Source: Methylobacteriaceae bacterium (lineage in GTDB: Bacteria > Pseudomonadota > Alphaproteobacteria > Rhizobiales > Beijerinckiaceae). From it: 6,001 nucleotides of DNA. Position numbers and translations under genes: made by a program. Shown in pieces: positions 1 to 5,227 of the stretch. The notes under the pieces are model-generated. The model saw nothing but the letters and a program-made list of their open reading frames with translations. It was not told the origin of the DNA and made no database searches. Location: the NCBI GenBank assembly GCA_019247255.1, contig JAFAPJ010000408.1, forward strand, positions 1 to 6,001, written 5' to 3'. Each line of letters begins with the position of its first letter. The first letter of the stretch is position 1.

Positions 1-525
1 CAGCCGGGCTCCCGCCCGGTGCGCGTCGGCGGCTGCGCGCGCGATGTCCGTCACGGTCCAGAGCGGGTTCGAAGGAGTCTCGATCCAGACGAGCTTCGTG
101 CGCCCGGGCTCGATCGCGGCCGCGAGCTTCTCGGGATCGTCCGTCTCGACGAAGGTCGTCCGCAGACCCCATCGAGCCCCCTCGGTCGAGAGCCAGCGGC
201 GCAGCGCCCAATACATGACGGCCGACGCAACCACGTGGTCGCCGGGCTCGAGCGCCATGAAGCAGGCGGTCGCCGCGGCCATGCCGGAGGAGAATAGGAG
301 CGCACCGCCCTGGGCGCCCTCCAGCATCGCAAGGACGGCCTCGGTCTCGCGGATCGTGGCGTTGTCGGGCCGTCCGTAGACGAAGCCCGACGAGTATCCA
401 CCGTCAGGGTCGCGGATGAACGTGGTCGCCAGGTGTATGGGCGGCACGACCGCGCGGGTCGCCGGATCAATACGCCCGAGCGCCTGCGCCGTGAGGCTCC
501 GCCGCGACCATGTCCCGTCCGTCAT
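1..525 (-). CDS. Cystathionine gamma-synthase/beta-lyase family PLP-dependent enzyme (N-terminal part, truncated by window edge)
   Basis: The frame is open for 175 codons from an ATG at 525 down to base 1, so the gene continues off the left edge. The visible part matches the Cys/Met metabolism PLP-enzyme fold. It has Y50-x-R52 followed by N55-A-T, the place where the family has YxRxxNPT and binds the cofactor phosphate from the partner subunit. It also has the SSGMAA cofactor loop (79-84), a tyrosine (Y105) where the PLP-stacking tyrosine is expected, and ETPSNP (149-154). Family members catalyse gamma-replacement or beta/gamma-elimination on cysteine, homocysteine or cystathionine-type substrates in the cytoplasm. 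The PLP lysine and specificity residues lie outside the window, so MetB, MetC, MetZ and MGL-like roles cannot be separated. The residues after Y105 are WALRRW instead of the usual glycine-rich GGTYRLF-like stretch, so it may be a divergent subfamily. An AGGAG at 540-536 and a GGAAG nearer the ATG support the start. Confidence 0.9.
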   Translation of the reverse strand, partial: MTDGTWSRRSLTAQALGRIDPATRAVVPPIHLATTFIRDPDGGYSSGFVYGRPDNATIRETEAVLAMLEGAQGGALLFSSGMAAATACFMALEPGDHVVASAVMYWALRRWLSTEGARWGLRTTFVETDDPEKLAAAIEPGRTKLVWIETPSNPLWTVTDIARAAADAHRAGARL

Positions 526-533
526 CCGTCTTC

Positions 534-580
534 CGCTCCTGCCGAGCACGCGGCCGCTTCGGCCTAACCGATGGGTCAGG
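534..580 (-). promoter_or_regulatory. Candidate structured 5' leader of the Cys/Met enzyme gene (consecutive hairpins, last one covering the SD)
   Basis: Read on the minus strand, three small stems follow one another. CCTGACC pairs with GGTTAGG around a 4-base loop (580-563), with one G-U wobble that only exists in minus-strand RNA. GGCCG pairs with CGGCC around AAG (564-552) and shares two bases with the first stem. TGCTC pairs with GAGCG around GGCAG (548-534), which takes in most of the AGGAG ribosome-binding site. This could allow control of translation, but it does not match the SAM-II consensus as I remember it. Short stems are frequent by chance in DNA this GC-rich. Confidence 0.25.
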
Positions 581-620
581 TTCCACCAAGGAGCGACGCC
601 GACCAGCCGCGCTTTCCATT

Positions 621-637
621 GCAGGAGACCTGCCTTG
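621..637 (+). promoter_or_regulatory. SD-containing dyad and possible TTG start for tspO
   Basis: GCAGG-AGA-CCTGC (621-633) is a perfect 5-bp inverted repeat that contains an AGGAG (623-627). Seven bases after that AGGAG is a TTG (635-637) in frame with tspO, which would add 15 residues to the N-terminus. The ATG at 680 has no comparable ribosome-binding site; the nearest purine run, AAGGG at 657-661, is 18 bases away. The element may be the true initiation region, an operator-like dyad, or chance. Confidence 0.3.
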
Positions 638-679
638 CTCTTGGCTGTTGCGGGCGAAGGGCCTAGCTCTGCGCGCGCC

Positions 680-1186
680 ATGTCCGACGCCGCGCTCGCC
701 CGTCCCGCTTCCGGCAGCCTCGCGTTTCACGCGCTCGCCGCCATCGTGCCGGTCGCGCTCGCGAGCGCGCTCGGGTCGCTCGCGACGCTTCCCAACATCC
801 CGACCTGGTATGCGGGTCTCGTGAAGCCGCCGCTCACGCCGCCGAATGCGGTCTTCGGCCCGACCTGGACGATCCTGTTCGTGCTCATGGCCTACGCAGC
901 CTTCCGGGTCTGGCGCCTTCCCGCCGGCACATCCGGGCGTGGACGCGCGCTGGCGCTGTTCTACGGACAGCTCACGCTCAACGCGCTCTGGTCTTGGGCG
1001 TTCTTCGGCGGGAGAAGCCCGGGTCTCGGCCTGATCGTGATCGCCGGGATGCTGGTCGCGATCACCCTGACGATCCGGGCCTTCGCGCCGCTCGACCGGA
1101 TCGCGGCCTGGCTTCTCGCGCCCTACCTCGCCTGGGTCAGCTTCGCGAGCTACCTCAACCTCGGCATCTGGTGGCTCAACCGCTGA
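680..1186 (+). CDS. tspO: TspO/MBR family tryptophan-rich sensory membrane protein
   Basis: The 168-residue product is a typical-length TspO, the bacterial homologue of the mitochondrial translocator protein. Five hydrophobic segments lie near residues 17-37, 58-79, 90-110, 115-135 and 140-165, giving the family's five-helix inner-membrane bundle. Hallmarks are WYAGLVKPP (43-51), PPNAVFGPTW (54-63), LNALWSWAFFG (100-110) and the aromatic-rich last helix with PYLAWVSFASYLN (148-160) and WW at 164-165. Bacterial TspO binds tetrapyrroles such as protoporphyrin IX and, in Rhodobacter, modulates pigment gene expression and stress responses; the role here is inferred from family only. The ATG at 680 gives a normal N-terminus but lacks a good SD. 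A TTG at 635 with a well-spaced AGGAG is an in-frame alternative. The open frame extends back to 416, but that part overlaps the divergent gene and is not protein-like. The 3' end overlaps the convergent receiver gene by 11 bp. Confidence 0.94.
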   Translation: MSDAALARPASGSLAFHALAAIVPVALASALGSLATLPNIPTWYAGLVKPPLTPPNAVFGPTWTILFVLMAYAAFRVWRLPAGTSGRGRALALFYGQLTLNALWSWAFFGGRSPGLGLIVIAGMLVAITLTIRAFAPLDRIAAWLLAPYLAWVSFASYLNLGIWWLNR

Positions 1187-1556
1187 CCGGGCCCCGCCCG
1201 AGAACGCGGGCGACGGTGGTTCGCAGATCCGCGAGCGAGAAGGGCTTGGTCAGCACGTCCTCGACGATCGCCTCCAGATTCTTGGCGCGCTCGCGCTGCT
1301 CGGCATAGCCCGTCATGAGCAGGATCAGCAGGTCCGGGTAGTCGCGCTTGGCGGCGAGCGCGAGGCCGATCCCGTCGAGGACCGGCATGCGGATGTCAGT
1401 CAGGAGGAGATCGAACGCGCCCTCGGCCCGTGTCAGCCGATCGAGACCGTCCGCGCCGTCGACGGCGAGCGTCACGGTGTGCCCGTCGAGCTCGAGCCCG
1501 CGCTTCAGGAAGCCCCGGACGGTGTCCTCGTCATCGACGAGAAGGATCCGCGCCAT
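1176..1556 (-). CDS. Single-domain response regulator (CheY/CpdR-like receiver)
   Basis: This 126-residue protein is a receiver domain alone, with no output domain. It has the acidic pocket D8-D9, the phospho-acceptor D54 in LLLTDIRMP, the switch threonine T82 followed by aromatic Y84 (LLMTGYAE), and the conserved lysine K104 in TKPF. All residues needed for phosphorylation are present. Receivers of this kind relay phosphate from a histidine kinase or phosphotransferase, or act by binding a partner protein. It resembles the alphaproteobacterial CpdR group in layout (MARILL start, short length), but it carries the IRMP and GYAEQRERA motifs of a separate Rhizobiales paralogue, so I do not call it CpdR. 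The start is 3 bp past the hpt stop, implying co-transcription with hpt; no kinase gene is in view. The SD is weak, but the start fits the family N-terminus exactly. The C-terminal codons overlap the end of tspO. Confidence 0.93.
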   Translation of the reverse strand: MARILLVDDEDTVRGFLKRGLELDGHTVTLAVDGADGLDRLTRAEGAFDLLLTDIRMPVLDGIGLALAAKRDYPDLLILLMTGYAEQRERAKNLEAIVEDVLTKPFSLADLRTTVARVLGRGPVSG

Positions 1557-1559
1557 CGA

Positions 1560-2126
1560 TCAAGGCCTGTCGAACAGGTCCGGTTCGGACTGGCCGTGGG
1601 CGACGACGCCGACGAAGGGGAGCTGGCGAAAGTTGTGGGCGATATCCATCCCGTACCCGACGACGAACACGTCCGGGCACTGAAAGCCGACGAAATCGGC
1701 GTCGATCTCGACCGCGCGCTTCCCGGGCTTCTCAAGGAGCACAGCGACCATGACGCGCCGGGCGCCGCGGGCCGCGAGCAGGTCCTTGGCGTAGACGAGC
1801 GTGCGCCCCGATTCCAGGATGTCATCGACGAGCAGGACGTCGCGCCCCGCGACGTCGCTCTCGACGTCACGCAGGATCGCGACCTTGCCGGACGAGACTG
1901 TGCTCGCCCGGTAGCTCGAGAGGTGGATGAACTCGACCTGGGGCGAGAGTCCGCTTCGGTGCAGCGCCCGAATGAGGTCGGCTGCGAACATGAAGCTGCC
2001 CTTGAGAATGGCGACGACCAGGAGATCGGGCGATGCGGTCGCCGCGATCGATCTGGCGAGCTCGCGATTGCGATCTGCGATCGCGGTTTCGTCGAAGAGG
2101 ACGCGGACGCGGTAATCGGCCTTCAT
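1560..2126 (-). CDS. hpt: Hypoxanthine phosphoribosyltransferase (purine salvage)
   Basis: This cytoplasmic type I phosphoribosyltransferase of 188 residues has the usual length for bacterial Hpt, which converts hypoxanthine (and often guanine) plus PRPP to IMP or GMP. Visible landmarks are LKGSFMFAADL (41-51, the PPi-binding loop region), HLSSYR (68-73, start of the flexible loop), and the PRPP-binding VDDILESGRT (100-109). LLEKPGKR (130-137) carries the base-contacting lysine, and FVVGYGMD (154-161) is followed by the NFRQLPFVG tail. The PRPP motif reads ESGRT where many Hpt enzymes have DTGxT; I regard this as a lineage variant with the acidic pair D101-D102 kept. It is the middle gene of the minus-strand unit, 21 bp after the zinc-ribbon gene and 3 bp before the receiver gene. 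No clear SD precedes the ATG, so translation may be coupled to the upstream gene. Xanthine or guanine preference cannot be read from sequence. Confidence 0.95.
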   Translation of the reverse strand: MKADYRVRVLFDETAIADRNRELARSIAATASPDLLVVAILKGSFMFAADLIRALHRSGLSPQVEFIHLSSYRASTVSSGKVAILRDVESDVAGRDVLLVDDILESGRTLVYAKDLLAARGARRVMVAVLLEKPGKRAVEIDADFVGFQCPDVFVVGYGMDIAHNFRQLPFVGVVAHGQSEPDLFDRP

Positions 2127-2147
2127 CGGGAAGATGTGGCGTGATCT

Positions 2148-2855
2148 CTACCGTGACGCAACCGCGGCTCCGCCGCTCGAGCCCGCGAAGGTCACGACCA
2201 CGCGCCTGCCCTCCGGAGGCGGCGCCGCGAGCCTGACCTTGAAGGCCTGGCTCTCGCCGGCCGCGACGCTCGCCGCCGGAACGCGCGCGCTCCAGCGATA
2301 GAGCGTCTCGCCGCTGCCGCCCTCGACCGTGAGGTCGAGCGGTGGCACCGCGATGTCCTGGGCACCGGGATTCGTCACGACGCCTTCCACCACCAGGATG
2401 CGTCGCGTGCCCTCGACCGAGATGCCGGACGAGATGTCGCCGAGGGTCAGGCCGACGAGGTTTACGGGCAGGCCGACGGCCCCGAAGACCTCGGCGGTCT
2501 GCGGCAGGGCAGCCACCACGGCGCGCCGCCCGACGAGCGCCGCCGGCACTGCCAGGACGAGGCAGGCGGCGAGCGCGGGCGCACCGAACGCGCGAACCCA
2601 GTTCAGAGGGGCCGGCTGCCGCCGGCGCCGTCGCTCGCTTTGACGAGGGATGGCGGGCGGTTCATCGATGACGGGTCCCGGCGCCTCGGCTATGGAGACA
2701 AGGTCCGGCTCGGGGGCCTGCGCGGATTCGACCTCCTCGGCCGATACGAACCATGTCTCTCGGCACGACGCACAGCGAACCTTGCGACCGGCCGGGCCGA
2801 TGCGATCCGGATCGATGGCGTACTCGCTGGAGCAGGACGGGCAAACCAGAAGCAT
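2148..2855 (-). CDS. MJ0042-type zinc-ribbon, single-pass membrane protein (DUF3426-like)
   Basis: The 235-residue product opens with a zinc ribbon, CPSC (C5, C8) and CASC (C28, C31), spaced as in the MJ0042 finger seen at the N-terminus of many proteobacterial proteins. A proline/acid-rich linker (about 45-72) leads to a basic patch, RRRRR at 75-79. One hydrophobic segment follows near 91-109, then a C-terminal domain of about 125 residues with beta-rich character (GTRRILVVEGVVTNPG, PPLDLTVEGG, YRWSARVP, FKVRLAAPP), as in the DUF3426/FxLYD-like domains. The positive-inside rule places the zinc ribbon in the cytoplasm and the C-terminal domain in the periplasm. The function is unknown. It is first in the unit with hpt and the receiver gene, and diverges from ftsE across 61 bp. 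The ATG has no strong SD, but starting there places the first cysteine at residue 5, as in the family. Confidence 0.88.
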   Translation of the reverse strand: MLLVCPSCSSEYAIDPDRIGPAGRKVRCASCRETWFVSAEEVESAQAPEPDLVSIAEAPGPVIDEPPAIPRQSERRRRRQPAPLNWVRAFGAPALAACLVLAVPAALVGRRAVVAALPQTAEVFGAVGLPVNLVGLTLGDISSGISVEGTRRILVVEGVVTNPGAQDIAVPPLDLTVEGGSGETLYRWSARVPAASVAAGESQAFKVRLAAPPPEGRRVVVTFAGSSGGAAVASR

Positions 2856-2916
2856 GTGGCGGCGCCCGAAAGCCGATGAACGTGACGCGACCCTCGCCCG
2901 GCATGGTTAAGGTCGC
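2856..2916. promoter_or_regulatory. Divergent promoter/leader region between zinc-ribbon gene and ftsE
   Basis: These 61 bp are the only non-coding DNA between two divergent operons, so promoters for both probably lie here or extend into the coding ends. I see no convincing -35/-10 pair. ATGGTTAA at 2903-2910 is, on the minus strand, TTAACCAT, the octamer described as a CtrA recognition half-site in alphaproteobacteria. TAAGG (2908-2912) in the same place is the ribosome-binding site for the ftsE GTG four bases later. A 14-codon frame (2876-2920) also crosses this region and ends inside the ftsE start. Confidence 0.4.
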
Positions 2917-3606
2917 GTGAACGACGCGTCCGAGGCCGTCGTCGCCTTCGAGGATGTCTGGCTCCGCTACGGTCCGGACCGCGAGGTGCTGCGCAGCGTC
3001 TCGTTCGAGCTCCCGCCGCATTCGTTTCAGTTCCTGACGGGACCCTCGGGGGCGGGAAAGACGAGCCTCATCCGGCTCGTGCTGCTTTCGCTCGCTCCGA
3101 ACGCCGGAAGGATTCGGCTGTTCGGCCATGATGTCGGCGCGATCGGGGCTGAGTCGGTGACGGCGCTGCGGCGCCGGATGGGCGTCGTGTTCCAGGATTT
3201 CAGGTTGCTCGACCACCTCTCGACCTACGAGAACGTCGCCCTGCCGCTGCGCGTGCAGGGTCGGGGGGAGGCGAGCTACCGGGCGGAGGTGATGGAGCTT
3301 CTCGATTGGGTCGGGCTTGGACACCGGGTCGGCGACCGTCCGCCCGCGCTGTCCGGCGGCGAGAAGCAGCGCGCCGCGATCGCCCGGGCGCTGATCGCGC
3401 GGCCGGAGCTCATCCTGGCCGACGAGCCGACCGGGAACGTCGACCCGCCGATGGCGAGGCGGCTGCTGCACCTCTTCGTCGAGCTCAACCGGATGGGCAC
3501 CGCCGTCGTGATCGCGACGCACGATCCGAGCCTGCTCGACCAGGTCGAGGCCAGGCACCTGCGCCTTGAGGGCGGGCAGGTCGACGTGCTGGACCCGACG
3601 AGGTGA
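2917..3606 (+). CDS. ftsE: Cell division ABC transporter ATP-binding protein FtsE
   Basis: This 229-residue ATPase is the cytoplasmic partner of the membrane protein FtsX in the divisome. All ATP-site motifs are intact: Walker A GPSGAGKTS (42-50), Q-loop VFQDF with Q93, signature LSGGEKQR (145-152), Walker B LILADEPTGNVD (165-176) and switch histidine H202 in IATHD. The DFRLLDHLSTYENVALPL stretch after the Q-loop is characteristic of FtsE. FtsEX does not act as an importer or exporter; ATP hydrolysis drives shape changes in FtsX that control periplasmic peptidoglycan hydrolases. The start is GTG at 2917 with TAAGG four bases upstream. It is followed by ftsX with a 4-bp GTGA overlap, so the two are translationally coupled. 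Length and motifs are normal. Confidence 0.96.
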   Translation: MNDASEAVVAFEDVWLRYGPDREVLRSVSFELPPHSFQFLTGPSGAGKTSLIRLVLLSLAPNAGRIRLFGHDVGAIGAESVTALRRRMGVVFQDFRLLDHLSTYENVALPLRVQGRGEASYRAEVMELLDWVGLGHRVGDRPPALSGGEKQRAAIARALIARPELILADEPTGNVDPPMARRLLHLFVELNRMGTAVVIATHDPSLLDQVEARHLRLEGGQVDVLDPTR

Positions 3607-4469
3607 GCGCGACCCTTCTTCCGCGCGACGACCCGTCGAGCCGCGCGCTGGCCGCCGTGATCGCGATCCTGACCTTCCTGGCGGCGCTGGCCGCGGCCGG
3701 CGCCCAGAGCGTCGCGACGCGCTCCGTCGATTGGCGCGTGAAGCTCACCCGTCAGGCGACCCTGCAGATCCTGCCTCGTCCGGGTCAGGACTTCGGGGCC
3801 GATGCCGAACGTGCGGCAGCGCTCGCGCGAGCGACACCCGGGATCGCCGAGGTGACCGCACTGTCCAGGCCCGAGGGTGAGCGCCTTCTCGCGCCGTGGC
3901 TCGGCACGGGTCTCGACCTCTCGGACCTTCCCGTCCCGCGGCTCGTGACGCTTCGCCTGTCCGACGGCGCCGACCTCTCGGGCCTTGCCGAGCGGCTCGC
4001 CACGGACTTGCCGAACGCCCGTCTGGACGATCACCGGCGCTGGGTCGACCGCCTGGCCGGCGCGGCGACCGGGCTTGTTCTCGCCGCCACGGCCATCGTC
4101 GGCCTCGTGCTCGCGGCCGCGGCGCTCGCGGCCGGCTTCGCGACCCGCGGGGCGCTCGCCGGCAGCCGCGACGTCGTCGAGGTGCTCCACCTCGTGGGCG
4201 CGAGCGAAGCCTTCGTGGCCAAGACGTTCGCGACCCGGTTCCTGCGTCTCGGCGCTGCCGGGGCGGTCGCGGGAACGGCCGCGGCCGCCGTCGCCGGACT
4301 GCTCCTGCACGCGCTTCCGGTCGGCGGCGGCGGCGCGCTGACGGGTTCGCTGGCGATCACTCCGTCCGGCTTCGCCGCGATGCTTCTGCCGGCCGCGCTC
4401 GTCCCGGCCGTGACGGCGCTCGCATCCTGGTTCGGCGTGAAACGCTTTCTTGGCTCGGGCGTACGTTGA
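3603..4469 (+). CDS. ftsX: Cell division ABC transporter permease FtsX
   Basis: The 288-residue inner-membrane protein follows ftsE with a GTGA overlap (start GTG 3603, ftsE stop 3604-3606). Four hydrophobic segments near residues 16-34, 152-178, 215-238 and 257-275 give the FtsX layout. A periplasmic domain of about 115 residues lies between helices 1 and 2, and a cytoplasmic loop sits between 2 and 3 with DVVEVLHLVGA (190-200), the conserved stretch that contacts FtsE. The N-terminal cytoplasmic tail is short (about 15 residues), and the sequence is alanine/leucine rich and diverged from the E. coli protein, which is usual in this class. The periplasmic domain is where EnvC-like hydrolase activators bind in other bacteria. 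No such activator gene is in the window. Confidence 0.92.
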   Translation: MSATLLPRDDPSSRALAAVIAILTFLAALAAAGAQSVATRSVDWRVKLTRQATLQILPRPGQDFGADAERAAALARATPGIAEVTALSRPEGERLLAPWLGTGLDLSDLPVPRLVTLRLSDGADLSGLAERLATDLPNARLDDHRRWVDRLAGAATGLVLAATAIVGLVLAAAALAAGFATRGALAGSRDVVEVLHLVGASEAFVAKTFATRFLRLGAAGAVAGTAAAAVAGLLLHALPVGGGGALTGSLAITPSGFAAMLLPAALVPAVTALASWFGVKRFLGSGVR

Positions 4470-4476
4470 TGGTGTG

Positions 4477-5187
4477 ATGGTCTCCACGAGAGCCGAGATG
4501 GAGCTGCGCGGACCAGAGGGGGTAGGGCGGGGTTTCCGGTGGCTTGGCCGGACCGGCCGCGTGCTGCTCGCCGTCATGGTCCTGGCCGGGACGGCGCTCG
4601 CCTGCGGCTTCGGAATGTTCCTCATCTCGCTTCAACGGGTCGAGCAGGACCCCGCGCGGTCGGCCGACGCGATCGTGGTCCTGACCGGCGGGCAGCAGCG
4701 TGTGGAGGACGCCATCGCGCTGCTCGGCCGGGGCTTCGGCAAGCGATTGCTCATCACGGGCGTGAATGAGCGCACCAGCCGCGACGAGATCGCGCGTCTC
4801 AGCCCGCAGCTCGGGGACCTCGTGTCCTGCTGCGTCGACCTGGATTACCGGGCCCGCGACACGGTCGGAAACGCGGCCGAGACGCGCCGCTGGGCGCGTG
4901 ACCATGGGTTTCGCTCGCTCATCGTGGTCACGTCGAATTACCACATGCCGCGGACCTTAGCCGAGCTCGAGCGCGTCCTTCCCGATGTGGCCGTCGTTCC
5001 GCACGTCATTATCGGCTCGGTTCGGGTGGAGATGTTGTGGCAGCAGCCCGGCGCTTTGCGCCTGCTCGCCGCCGAATACGCGAAGTTCCTGACCGTGAAG
5101 GTGCGGGCGCATCTCTCGGGGGCTCCCCCGGCCGTGTCGGAGCCGCATCCGTTGCGCACGGTGGCATCGCCCGCGGCGGCGCGCTAA
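4477..5187 (+). CDS. YdcF/ElyC/SanA family (DUF218) envelope protein
   Basis: The product of 236 residues has an N-terminal hydrophobic anchor near 29-50 followed by a DUF218 domain. Landmarks are ADAIVVLTGG (63-72) with a following R75, LLITG (91-95), ARDTVGNAAET (126-136) and LIVVTSNYHMPRT (148-160), in the order seen in YdcF, SanA and ElyC. ElyC and SanA of E. coli are linked to envelope integrity, peptidoglycan or lipid-carrier metabolism and vancomycin resistance, but the biochemical activity of the family is not settled. Being third in the ftsEX operon fits an envelope role. The start is uncertain. The ATG at 4477 lies 7 bp after the ftsX stop without a clear SD; a GTG at 4474, an ATG at 4498 (GAGAG five bases upstream) and a TTG at 4450 (overlapping ftsX by 20 bp) are in-frame alternatives. 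All keep the membrane anchor. Confidence 0.88.
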   Translation: MVSTRAEMELRGPEGVGRGFRWLGRTGRVLLAVMVLAGTALACGFGMFLISLQRVEQDPARSADAIVVLTGGQQRVEDAIALLGRGFGKRLLITGVNERTSRDEIARLSPQLGDLVSCCVDLDYRARDTVGNAAETRRWARDHGFRSLIVVTSNYHMPRTLAELERVLPDVAVVPHVIIGSVRVEMLWQQPGALRLLAAEYAKFLTVKVRAHLSGAPPAVSEPHPLRTVASPAAAR

Positions 5188-5198
5188 GGGGGCGCGGC

Positions 5199-5214
5199 GC
5201 GGCCGGCCGGCCGC
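5199..5214. repeat. 16-bp perfect GC-only palindrome in the gap before plsC
   Basis: The 40-bp gap between the DUF218 gene and plsC is almost pure G and C. It contains GCGGCCGGCCGGCCGC, which equals its own reverse complement. In RNA it could form a tight hairpin 14 bases ahead of the plsC start. There is no T-run after it, so it is not a typical intrinsic terminator. No SD is visible next to the plsC ATG; the only purine run is AAGGGGG at 5186-5192, on the far side of the palindrome. Confidence 0.5.
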
Positions 5215-5227
5215 CCCGCCGGCCGCC

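Noticed and set aside
51..470. A 139-codon minus-strand frame with no gaps
   Set aside because: It is a shadow of the partial Cys/Met enzyme read in another frame. Its composition is arginine/serine/proline rich and shows no domain.
588..600. AAGGAG at 588-593 as the SD of a small gene
   Set aside because: No ATG, GTG or TTG follows at a usable distance.
416..679. N-terminal extension of tspO back to an ATG at 416
   Set aside because: The extra residues are arginine/proline rich, overlap the divergent enzyme gene and its leader, and do not match the TspO family N-terminus.
1195..1212. Six-bp stem CGCCCG/CGGGCG just after the tspO stop, as a terminator
   Set aside because: No T-run follows on either strand and it lies within the receiver coding sequence. 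Short GC stems are common here.
1176..1556. Naming the receiver CpdR
   Set aside because: It shares the size and opening residues, but the IRMP and GYAEQRERA motifs suggest a distinct paralogue. Without a tree the name would be a guess.
2662..3558. A 298-codon minus-strand frame opposite ftsE
   Set aside because: It is antisense to all the conserved ATPase motifs and overlaps the zinc-ribbon gene and the promoter gap. There is no family resemblance.
3276..4625. A 449-codon open frame on the minus strand opposite ftsE/ftsX
   Set aside because: FtsE and FtsX motifs on the plus strand are unmistakable. The opposite frame is a low-complexity R/G/E-rich by-product of high GC content.
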